This document shows, piece after piece, positions 1 through 7,280 of a stretch of DNA of 19,646 nt. The stretch's first letter is position 1, and each line of letters opens with the position of its first letter. The notes under the pieces are model-generated. The model did no database searches, was not told the origin of the DNA, and saw only the letters and a list, made by a program, of their open reading frames with translations. This DNA is from CAMDTE01 sp034679985. GTDB taxonomy: Bacteria; Bacteroidota; Bacteroidia; Flavobacteriales; Schleiferiaceae. A program made the translations under genes and the position numbers. The stretch lies in contig JAXITR010000037.1 in the NCBI GenBank assembly GCA_034679985.1, positions 1-19,646 on the forward strand. Reading direction: 5' to 3'.

Positions 1-161
1 AGCTCCCCTTCCAGGGGATCTGCGAAGCTTATCCCGCCCTCACTCCCAGTACCAAAGAAAAAACCGGGTGGTTTCCGTCGGGGTTCCGAGATCCCTGTGC
101 TAAGTGCGCCCCAGTACACAAGGGCCTCTACCAACCAAACCAAATTAGAGGACGCACTTTA
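1..161. other. Non-coding stretch downstream of dabB, content unidentified
   Basis: No credible ORF lies here. A 6-bp hairpin, CCTCTA/TAGAGG around a 15-base loop, sits at 125-151 just after the dabB stop but has no T-tract. CCCC/GGGG arms at about 6-18, and two copies of a CAGTAC-containing motif (about 47-54 and 112-118), give the piece a structured-RNA look. I cannot assign it to an RNA family, and it may belong to a gene beyond the window edge. Confidence 0.3.
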
Positions 162-2030
162 TTAAACAGCTTTTAACAAATCAAAGGCCGGATTTCGATC
201 GTCTGGCCCCAAGAAAATTCGCGCAAAAATTCGGATGGCGGCCAAGCCATCCACAACAAAGGTAATTGCCATTAGCGTAGCCAAACCATATTGGTCTTCC
301 CGAATGTGAGCAAACAACAGGTCTTCGCCCAAAAAGGCAGTTGTTATGGGAAAACCACTGATGCCCAACGTTGCCAATAAACCAAACCCCGTCAGTACCG
401 GTCGTCGGTGTACCAGTCCATGAAAGTTACCCAAATCCCAATGCCGTACCAACCTTTTAGCACGGTTAAATACGATAAACCCAACACCAAAAGAGGCGTA
501 GATTCCGCCTAAATACAACCCAACTTCGTCCCATTGAAGTTTGCCTGTAAAGCCTATGGAAACCGCAACAAACGTATGGCTCATGGCCAAAAGACTCCAC
601 GCCAGGGAAACGCTCTTGAGCTCGGAAAATGCCCGCATTACAAAGACAACTGCTACAAGCATGTACAACAAGGAAAGATTGGAAACCAAACCGTTTGGAA
701 TCCAATCCGGCCGGATGATGCCCACACATCCACCAATAATCAGAAGGAAAAACAGGATAAGTGAACGTGTCAATCCCAAGAAATGAAGGGATCTTCCAAT
801 CTTTTTAAACGGATCCCACAGAAATCGGTAATGAAATTGATCCAAGTTGAATTCTTTCAAACTCCAAACGAACAGCGTGTGCTTTAAGCGCTTGGGATAC
901 CAGGTCTCCAGCGTCTTGCGAACGGGATTGAAAGAGGTCAATTGTTCGCGAATCAACACCGCAACCGCTGATGGTGATACCAAGAGTTGGTAGGTTCTGA
1001 GGGAAGCGTTGCCAACGGTATGAAATAAGGCCAACGTATCCCATCCCAAGGCGATTTCTACAAAAATCAATCCGATTTGAGCCGCAGATGCATAAGCAAT
1101 TTGTGCTTTTATGGAAGGTTGAACGCGTGCAATTCCGGTGGCAAGCAAACTGGTAACCACCCCAATAAAGCCAATCAGTACCACCACAGAGGTTTGATTT
1201 ACCCAAAATGGATGGGTGCGCAACAACAAAAAGGAACCCAAATGCACACTCAGCGAGCCGTAGAAAATGGCACTGGAGGGTGTAGGACCTTCCATAGCAC
1301 GCGGCAGCCAAGAGGTGAAAGGCCATTGTGCTGATTTGGCCATTGCTGCTAGCAATAGAGAAACAGAAAGAGCCACGCCCAATGCCGTATGCCCGTGCAG
1401 ATGTTCGTGGATCAAATCCTGCTCCAAGAGTTTGACAAACGAAACATTTTCGTTCCAAAAGTGGTGACTCATCCACATGGCCAAGAGCAATCCAACGTCG
1501 CCAATGCGGTAAATAGAGAAAACTTTGATCGCGTTTTTTACGGGAAGAAACCGCTCACGGTAAAAAGCAATCAGCAGAAAGGAACTGATGCCCAAACCTT
1601 CCCATCCCACAAACAACGTTTCTAAGTTCCCAGCGAAAATGGTTGTATTGTAGGCTAGGAAAAAGAATAGAACGGTGCTAAAGAACCGTTTGTAACCCGG
1701 TTCGCGATGCATGTAAATCCTGCTGAAGGATACCACCAACAAAGCCAACCCAGCGCCCAACAAAGCGAATACAGCGGTCACGCGATCAAAATAGAAATCA
1801 AGGTAGAACGCGTAATCAGCATTTCGGTAGAGCGTCCATTCCAGAAGGTTTAAATACGGTTCCTCTCCAAGCGACCAAAGAATGCAAAAAACCAATAGAG
1901 CAGCGGCTTGCGTGCCAACTGCCCAACGTGCCCAACGCGCATGGATTTTTTCCTCGTGCTCAGGCAACAACAGGCTAACCAAGAAACCAAGTAAAGGCCA
2001 GCCAATAAAAAAAGGAATCCACTCAACCAC
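162..2030 (-). CDS. dabB: DabB-like NADH dehydrogenase subunit 5 / MrpA-type membrane protein of the inorganic-carbon transporter
   Basis: This is a 622-residue polytopic membrane protein of the NuoL/MrpA proton-conducting family. Visible family marks are the GWE motif (Glu144), the lysine in AKSAQWPF (Lys232) and the AMEGPTPSSA segment (about 245-254), all membrane charges typical of ion-translocating subunits. A LRTYQLL segment near residue 345 is typical of the DabB branch rather than of complex I. By family knowledge, DabB partners the peripheral DabA and uses the cation gradient to drive CO2 hydration and trapping as bicarbonate. The start is GTG at 2030, overlapping the end of the dabA 3' part by 8 bases, which suggests translational coupling. 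No other nuo or mrp genes are nearby, which favours DabB over complex I or an antiporter. The ion used cannot be read from the sequence. Confidence 0.85.
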   Translation of the reverse strand: MVEWIPFFIGWPLLGFLVSLLLPEHEEKIHARWARWAVGTQAAALLVFCILWSLGEEPYLNLLEWTLYRNADYAFYLDFYFDRVTAVFALLGAGLALLVVSFSRIYMHREPGYKRFFSTVLFFFLAYNTTIFAGNLETLFVGWEGLGISSFLLIAFYRERFLPVKNAIKVFSIYRIGDVGLLLAMWMSHHFWNENVSFVKLLEQDLIHEHLHGHTALGVALSVSLLLAAMAKSAQWPFTSWLPRAMEGPTPSSAIFYGSLSVHLGSFLLLRTHPFWVNQTSVVVLIGFIGVVTSLLATGIARVQPSIKAQIAYASAAQIGLIFVEIALGWDTLALFHTVGNASLRTYQLLVSPSAVAVLIREQLTSFNPVRKTLETWYPKRLKHTLFVWSLKEFNLDQFHYRFLWDPFKKIGRSLHFLGLTRSLILFFLLIIGGCVGIIRPDWIPNGLVSNLSLLYMLVAVVFVMRAFSELKSVSLAWSLLAMSHTFVAVSIGFTGKLQWDEVGLYLGGIYASFGVGFIVFNRAKRLVRHWDLGNFHGLVHRRPVLTGFGLLATLGISGFPITTAFLGEDLLFAHIREDQYGLATLMAITFVVDGLAAIRIFARIFLGPDDRNPAFDLLKAV

Positions 2031-3108
2031 GGTCGTTCAAGTCTAATTGTTTTACGGTAATATTGGAACGCGAAGAGCGAGAAACGGACATCCAATCCGA
2101 TACCGCATCCAATCTTGAAGTAAACGGAGTGTAACGGATCCATTGTCCTTTTGCCCAACGCCAAAGTTGTTGGTCCAAAGGATCCAAAACCACCAAATGA
2201 ATCCACTCAAGATCAAACCATTGGAAGGTTGGTGTGTGGCTTTTGAGTTGCATTTCAACCACTTTTTTTTCTTGGTGAACCACCATCAACAGACGAATGG
2301 GATCGTGCACTTCGATCATTTGAGCCGGTAACCCCGGTCGCAAGTCCCCGTCGATTCCGTTGGACACCCCAATGAGTCCAACCACGTTATGGGGCAATTT
2401 GGAACCGGCGCCCAAGCGCAGGTTGTCTACCCTGGAAAAGTAATACTCTAGATTTATACCGCCACAAACGGGCGCAGCCGCCTTTAAAATGGGCAAAAGT
2501 GCCGCACCAGTAGGATCCTTCTCCGGTCGGTACGAATTCAAAAAAGCTCGTCGATCCAGGAAAAGATTTTTTGTCAATCCACGGTCGCCAACGATGCAAT
2601 AGGCATTCGTGGCGTGGTTCAATTCCGGACGAGGTTCAAACAACGAAACGGAACGCAAAGCTGCCCTTTGGTGTGCTGCGCTCAGCGAAAGGTTCAAATC
2701 GATTGATTCAAACCTTCGGCTGCGTTCGGCAGCATTTGCCGTTGCCGCAAGCAAAAAGCTCATTTTGTTTTCTGCATGCTTCGCGGTAAAAGGTGCCGGA
2801 ATGCAATCTTCGTCGTAAAAATGCAGGCTGTCTCGGGTGGTGTCGTGCAATGCGCCAACGAACCAAGTTGTATCCGTTAACAAAATTCCCCGTTGGTTCA
2901 ATTCGCGGCGTACGTCAGCTATATTGGCCCATTGCGCCACCAATCGCGCATTGACGGAGCCGGATCTGCCGGAACAGGCACCGCAATCGTAAGCTGCATA
3001 GTGGGGGTTGTTGGTACTGCTTGCGCCGTGTCCAATAAGGTAAACGAGTGGCGCAAAATCGGCATTGAGTCCCATGCTGTTCAGCATCGATTCCAGCCGA
3101 TCCGCCAT
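2023..3108 (-). CDS. dabA: DabA (DUF2309) C-terminal part, separated from the N-terminal part by a frame change
   Basis: This frame encodes the second half of DabA, the beta-carbonic-anhydrase-like subunit of the DAB inorganic-carbon uptake complex. It carries the family motif IGHGASSTNNP followed by AYDCGACSG. His27 and Cys42 (numbered from the Met at 3108) are 15 residues apart, as in the zinc ligands described for Halothiobacillus DabA (His524, Cys539). The frame is open upstream to 3174, where a TAA closes it, so the Met at 3108 is only the first ATG available; it overlaps the preceding frame by 28 bases. Without the other two ligands (Cys332, Asp334 of the upstream piece) this fragment cannot form the metal site alone. 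One extra T near 3120 would fuse the two pieces. Either dabA is frameshifted (mutation or assembly error) or it is a true split gene. Confidence 0.82.
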   Translation of the reverse strand: MADRLESMLNSMGLNADFAPLVYLIGHGASSTNNPHYAAYDCGACSGRSGSVNARLVAQWANIADVRRELNQRGILLTDTTWFVGALHDTTRDSLHFYDEDCIPAPFTAKHAENKMSFLLAATANAAERSRRFESIDLNLSLSAAHQRAALRSVSLFEPRPELNHATNAYCIVGDRGLTKNLFLDRRAFLNSYRPEKDPTGAALLPILKAAAPVCGGINLEYYFSRVDNLRLGAGSKLPHNVVGLIGVSNGIDGDLRPGLPAQMIEVHDPIRLLMVVHQEKKVVEMQLKSHTPTFQWFDLEWIHLVVLDPLDQQLWRWAKGQWIRYTPFTSRLDAVSDWMSVSRSSRSNITVKQLDLNDRG

Positions 3109-4490
3109 CTCCAGGTTGAATAATCGTGTTCCAAATAAACGTGCTCCGGCATTTGGTGGTCCGATGAACTGGTCTTAGCGGATTCCGATGGCCGTATCAG
3201 TTGGCCCAGCAAGCGCCAAAACGAATAGAAACCCAGTGTCTGAGCCAATAAAAAACCTCCATGAAAGGATTGGCTATCGCGGGAAAAATGGAGGTCTTTC
3301 TTCCTTTTCCGTGTACCAATTTCACGAACAACCCGTTGTGTTTCCATTGGAGCTGGGCAAATCTTCGAAGCAAATTTGGCATCCGATGGAAGATAAAGGG
3401 AGTCCAAGCCAAAAAATCCAGGTGTTCCAAAAGTCTGGCAATCCGGCTGATTCATTTCCAAATGCCGTCGAAAAGACTCCATACGGTCGTCGATGCAAAA
3501 AATGGCTTGAAATACCAACGGATTTTGTTGGGAACTGCGCATGGCTTCGTTCTGAATTCCAAACAATACACCGTCGTATGCGGCCCATTCGTAGGCGGTT
3601 TGCCACAGACGAACAACCTGATCTTTCTCGGTTTGTACTCGTTCTGAAAATAAAGGGGGCAGAGACTCCGTCATCCATTGATGCAAGGGTTGAAATCCAA
3701 CGCCCAATTTGGATTCCAGGGCATCGATTTCCATCAGTAACTCTACAAAGATCAATTCCTCCAGACGGATTTTACGGCCATCAAAAAGGCCGTTCGGGTT
3801 TTGTTCTATCTGGGCTACGATTCCAGACCAACCGGCATGCGCAAATTGTTGATCGAACAAGTAATGCTCATACAATGTTGGCGAACCAACTACCCGTTCC
3901 AACAAGCATTCCAGGTCGGTTTGAACATCGTGCAAAAGCCGACGGGCTGTTTTGTTGGTGAACAAACCTCCAGCGGACCATTGATCCAGGGCCCTTATGG
4001 CATCTAGAAAAGAAAGTTCTCGAGCACCAGGGAATTCCCATTGTGCCAATCCTTGATCCAAAAACGATCCCAATAAACGAAACAGAAAGGGATGCACTTG
4101 TGCGTCCAAATCGACCCCAGCTATCTTTTTCCAACAAAGTCGAACGGTACCCAAGTTGGGACCGGCCGATTCTGGAAATTCACCACGAAGTGCTTTGTCC
4201 ATCCAGAATTTGCCTTCATCCTCCAATCCCAACAAATGAATGGCCCGATTCAATGCGGGTTCGGCGTTTGGATTGGTACGATACCAGGTGCGGTATTCAC
4301 GCAACGACAAGGTAGTGCGGTAGCCAAAGGTTGAGTTGGCGTCTTTCAATCCATCAAAAAAGGGTCGGTCTTGAAAGGCATGCAACGTATTGTGGTGAAT
4401 AAAATCTTTGAGTGGCGCTTGCGATGGCAAATAGTGCATCAAGGAATGAAGCACTGCACCTCGACTGTACTTTTCAGGGTGCTGGTTCAT
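3081..4490 (-). CDS. dabA: DabA (DUF2309) N-terminal part, ending in a premature stop
   Basis: This is the 469-residue first half of DabA. The N-terminal block with LKDFIHHNTLHAFQD (about 27-41) is typical of the family, and FCIDDRMESF supplies Cys332 and Asp334, matching the Cys-X-Asp zinc ligands of characterised DabA proteins. The last residues after about LEHDY (reading STWRWRIGWNRC) do not look like DabA, while the next frame continues with a family-like FNLEMADRLE stretch. Together the two frames give about 830 residues, a normal DabA length. The ATG at 4490 overlaps the sulP stop as ATGA, so translation is probably coupled to the transporter gene. I found no canonical -1 slippery heptamer in the overlap, so programmed frameshifting is not supported. 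Confidence 0.85.
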   Translation of the reverse strand: MNQHPEKYSRGAVLHSLMHYLPSQAPLKDFIHHNTLHAFQDRPFFDGLKDANSTFGYRTTLSLREYRTWYRTNPNAEPALNRAIHLLGLEDEGKFWMDKALRGEFPESAGPNLGTVRLCWKKIAGVDLDAQVHPFLFRLLGSFLDQGLAQWEFPGARELSFLDAIRALDQWSAGGLFTNKTARRLLHDVQTDLECLLERVVGSPTLYEHYLFDQQFAHAGWSGIVAQIEQNPNGLFDGRKIRLEELIFVELLMEIDALESKLGVGFQPLHQWMTESLPPLFSERVQTEKDQVVRLWQTAYEWAAYDGVLFGIQNEAMRSSQQNPLVFQAIFCIDDRMESFRRHLEMNQPDCQTFGTPGFFGLDSLYLPSDAKFASKICPAPMETQRVVREIGTRKRKKDLHFSRDSQSFHGGFLLAQTLGFYSFWRLLGQLIRPSESAKTSSSDHQMPEHVYLEHDYSTWRWRIGWNRC

Positions 4491-6061
4491 ACCTTTTTGT
4501 TCTTCGGTTTCTTGCGGGTCGCCAAATCGTGCTTGGACAAGGATTTAAATTGTTCCAAACCTTCAAACTTCAGCTCGCCGCCAAGCATTTCAAAGGAATG
4601 TTGGAGGTGATGCAGGTATTCCATAGCCGAATGGTCGATGTAAATCGATCTTTGTACGTGCACTAGAACAGGCTTGTCCAAAGGCAAGTCGTGCACCAAA
4701 CGGTTCAATTTAACTAAGTTCCCAAAACCTAGATTTCCAATGACGTGCACGTGTACCTGTTCCCCAAAAAAGTCTTTTTCCACCTGCAAAGAGAACAATT
4801 CATTCCAACGCACGCCATTGGCCATTTGAAGCAGTAGCTCCAAAAGCGTACCCACAAAAATTCCCACCAAGAGATCCTCAACCAGAGTCAAAACGATGGT
4901 GGTTAGAAAGACCAAAAGTTGATCCCAACCGATTTTAGCGGTCATGGAAAATAAGACCGGTGAGGCGAGGCGATAACCCGTATAAACCAGCAGTGCGGCC
5001 AGGGCACTCAACGGAATTAATTCCAGAAACGCAGGTACTAAAGCCACAAACAAAAGCAAGAACAAACCGTGGAAGAAATTGGACCACCTGGTTTTTGCCC
5101 CATTGTTTACATTGGCACTGCTTCGCACCACTTCGGCAATCATCGGCAGGCCGCCCAATAGACCGCTTAAGCTGTTGCCCAAACCAACCGCAATCAGGTC
5201 TTTGTTGGCATTTGATTTTCGGTGGTATGGATCCAATCCGTCCACCGCCTTAACGGTAAGTAGAGACTCCAGGCTTCCAACCAAGGCAAACATGACAACG
5301 TATTCCAATGATTTGATCTCCAGTAGCTGTGAAAAATCAGGAAACGAGAATCCACCGACGAAGGAATTCGGAAGCGCCACCCGGCTATCCGCGGCAATGG
5401 GGAGGAAATGGGCGAGCCCAACAGAAACCAACAGGACTACCAAAGCTGCCGGTAATTTCTTCAAAATGGGGAACGGCAAAAGCCCCCAGCCTATCAAAAG
5501 AAGCAAGGAGGTTGCGCCAATGATCGTTGCGGCTGTGTTGAAATGTCCCAACCAATGGGGCAACTCCAAAAGCAATTCCAGGGGCTTGCTTCCAACGGGT
5601 TTAACACCCAAGAGAACGGGTAGTTGCTTGGAAATAATAATGATTCCAATGGCCGCCAGCATGCCGTGAACGGCTGAAGTGGGAAAGAAATCAACCCATT
5701 TACCCAGCTTCAGTATCCCAAGTAACACCTGGACAATGCCCACTGCCGCTACTACGGCCAAGACCAACGGATAGCCACGCGCGGCGTCGCCCTGTCCCAA
5801 GTCTAGGACGGCTGCCGCCGCAATGGAAATCAATCCAGCAGCAGGACCTTTTATGGATAAAGCCGACCCCATGATGGGACTTACCAAAAGCCCACCAACC
5901 ATAGCCGTAATCAATCCGGCAAAAGGAGGGAAGCCACTGGCCATGGCAATGCCCAAACACAAGGGAAGGGCTATCAAAAAAACAAGAAATCCAGAGGTTG
6001 CATCGGCAATCCAATGCGCTCGAAGGCCGGCAAAGCCGTCCTTCGGTAAACGTAAAGACAT
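4487..6061 (-). CDS. SulP-family anion transporter with C-terminal STAS domain, probable bicarbonate transporter
   Basis: This 524-residue protein has the SulP layout: about 10-14 hydrophobic segments over residues 15-400, the signature SIKGPAAGL near residue 69, then a soluble STAS-like domain (about 410-510, containing SIYIDHSAMEYL). SulP proteins move sulfate, bicarbonate or other anions, and substrate cannot be read from sequence alone. The 4-base overlap with dabA argues for bicarbonate or a role in inorganic-carbon supply; that is inference from context. Many SulP genes of this type sit next to a beta-carbonic anhydrase, but none is present in this window, and DabA may fill that role. 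The ATG start at 6061 follows a short AT-rich gap with an inverted repeat. Alternative reading: sulfate permease, less likely here because no sulfur-assimilation genes are near. Confidence 0.9.
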   Translation of the reverse strand: MSLRLPKDGFAGLRAHWIADATSGFLVFLIALPLCLGIAMASGFPPFAGLITAMVGGLLVSPIMGSALSIKGPAAGLISIAAAAVLDLGQGDAARGYPLVLAVVAAVGIVQVLLGILKLGKWVDFFPTSAVHGMLAAIGIIIISKQLPVLLGVKPVGSKPLELLLELPHWLGHFNTAATIIGATSLLLLIGWGLLPFPILKKLPAALVVLLVSVGLAHFLPIAADSRVALPNSFVGGFSFPDFSQLLEIKSLEYVVMFALVGSLESLLTVKAVDGLDPYHRKSNANKDLIAVGLGNSLSGLLGGLPMIAEVVRSSANVNNGAKTRWSNFFHGLFLLLFVALVPAFLELIPLSALAALLVYTGYRLASPVLFSMTAKIGWDQLLVFLTTIVLTLVEDLLVGIFVGTLLELLLQMANGVRWNELFSLQVEKDFFGEQVHVHVIGNLGFGNLVKLNRLVHDLPLDKPVLVHVQRSIYIDHSAMEYLHHLQHSFEMLGGELKFEGLEQFKSLSKHDLATRKKPKNKKV

Positions 6062-6071
6062 AGTAAAAAGT

Positions 6072-6107
6072 TGAAATTAAACAAAACAACTCCTTGTTTT
6101 ACAAGGA
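6072..6107 (-). promoter_or_regulatory. Possible promoter and operator of the sulP-dabA-dabB operon
   Basis: A 17-bp inverted repeat (TCCTTG, 5-base spacer, CAAGGA) occupies 6091-6107. On the minus strand its CTTG falls about 22 bases before TAATTTCA (6079-6072), a partial match to the Bacteroidota -7 box TAnnTTTG. If this is the promoter, a protein on the repeat would cover the -33 region and the transcript would be almost leaderless. This is inference; the -7 match is imperfect. Confidence 0.3.
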
Positions 6108-6125
6108 CTTAGGTATTGCCTAATT

Positions 6126-6545
6126 TCAAATATTCAATCGGCCGTGTTTTAGGTACCGGTTTGTGCTGCATCCGGCGTCCCCTTTCGGGCCACAAGGAAA
6201 AACTCCTCTCGTGGCGATGAGGGACAGCCCAAACGGGTTGGTGCCCCAATTTTCTACTCGTTGGTTTAAACAACTGCTGTTTTCATGAGCAGACTCTTCC
6301 GAGTTCTCTTCACCGTCCGACTCAAAATTTTCTTCTGATTCTAAAGAGAAATCACCGAATTCAAATACTTCGCCCCAATGCGTTCCCCAATCGTTGTCTG
6401 CAACCAAGACCGATTGGCCTTCGATTGAAGAATCGGTGTATGCAGGTAACTGAGGTTGAAAACCAAAAAACACGCCCAATGCCAGTAACCATGCAATCCA
6501 GGGATTGCAGGTAGCCGCGTTGTTGTAGGTTCTTTGATTTTTCAC
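6126..6545 (-). CDS. Small acidic exported protein of unknown function (orf139)
   Basis: I do not recognise this 139-residue protein. It starts at GTG (6545), 6 bases after the stop of the PnuC-like gene, and ends 64 bases before sulP. Residues 16-36 are hydrophobic (WIAWLLALGVFFGFQPQLPA) and look like a signal peptide or anchor. A strongly acidic Glu/Ser-rich stretch follows (about residues 58-90), then a C-terminal part with three cysteines (about 93, 118 and 126). In favour of it being a gene: the tight spacing, a single uninterrupted frame across the whole gap, and the signal-like N terminus. Against it: the GTG start and the lack of any recognised family. Its position could mean a link to either neighbour set. 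Confidence 0.5.
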   Translation of the reverse strand: MKNQRTYNNAATCNPWIAWLLALGVFFGFQPQLPAYTDSSIEGQSVLVADNDWGTHWGEVFEFGDFSLESEENFESDGEENSEESAHENSSCLNQRVENWGTNPFGLSLIATRGVFPCGPKGDAGCSTNRYLKHGRLNI

Positions 6546-6551
6546 GTTCGT

Positions 6552-7280
6552 TTACAATGGAGTTAACTTCGGAGGTACTCCTTTGCGCATGAGGAACCTC
6601 CACACAAACCATGCCAGCCCCGCGTTGAACAAGTAAAAGATGTACTTTGCAACGTACGCAATGTTTCCAAAGTGCCAGTTCTGAATCAACTTCAGAACGT
6701 TGTAAAATTGCCAAAAAATCCAGGAGTCGGCGTACATGCCTGGGGTATTGAACAACCCCGAAAAGGTGAGGGCTGTTACGCCAGAGGTCAACAAAAACTT
6801 ACTCCAATCGTCGTTGGACAGCGCTTCGGTCCAAAAGGCCGTGTACCCCGCATGGTTGAGGATCAATCCCAAAACAACGGCAAATCCCATGTTTCGAAAG
6901 TACCGAAAATTCACGGGCGACGGGGTCCGGTCTGGTCGTTTGCTCCAATACCAAACACTTATGGCGTTTCCAATAAACGTAACAGGATAGGTCAAAAAAG
7001 CTGCTTTGTTGCCCAAGGCGTAGTCCACAAAAGCCGAGTTTACGGTTGCCGCTAACCCAATCGCATTGCCAACGTTGTTGCGCCGCGTGACCAATCGGGT
7101 AGCCATCATGGAAACGGCAACGCCTACCGTGGAAAACCACCCAATGGGCCAGCCGTTGATTACCGTCTCGTGGTACCCCAAGCCCACCGATGCCGCAACC
7201 ACCACCACGACGCCCAGGACGTCCATCCAAACGCTTTCCGATAGTTTTTGCGCCGCGCGCATCAGGGTGTTTTGATCCAT
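6552..7280 (-). CDS. PnuC-like nicotinamide riboside / nucleoside-type membrane transporter
   Basis: This protein of about 240 residues has roughly seven membrane segments and two related halves, one around MMATRLVTRRNNVGNAIGL and one around FYNVLKLIQNWHFGNIAYV. Each half shows a charged loop, an Asn/Gly-containing helix and a closing aromatic helix, as in PnuC vitamin-precursor transporters. Family membership is by pattern, so the substrate (nicotinamide riboside or another vitamin) is not certain. The frame is open to an ATG at 7346, but that would overlap the upstream gene by 85 bases. Better starts are the ATG at 7280 (used here) or the ATG at 7262, which forms a TGATG stop-start junction with the upstream gene. 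Either implies coupled translation. No NAD genes are visible nearby. Confidence 0.6.
   Translation of the reverse strand: MDQNTLMRAAQKLSESVWMDVLGVVVVVAASVGLGYHETVINGWPIGWFSTVGVAVSMMATRLVTRRNNVGNAIGLAATVNSAFVDYALGNKAAFLTYPVTFIGNAISVWYWSKRPDRTPSPVNFRYFRNMGFAVVLGLILNHAGYTAFWTEALSNDDWSKFLLTSGVTALTFSGLFNTPGMYADSWIFWQFYNVLKLIQNWHFGNIAYVAKYIFYLFNAGLAWFVWRFLMRKGVPPKLTPL

Noticed and set aside
805..1476. 223-codon minus-strand frame inside dabB
   Set aside because: It is out of frame within a conserved membrane-protein gene and lacks any membrane pattern of its own.
3081..3174. Programmed -1 frameshift in dabA
   Set aside because: No X-XXY-YYZ slippery heptamer in the correct phase and no clear downstream pseudoknot; a base gap or mutation is simpler.
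3188..3961. 257-codon plus-strand frame
   Set aside because: It lies wholly antisense to the conserved DabA N-terminal part and has no family features.
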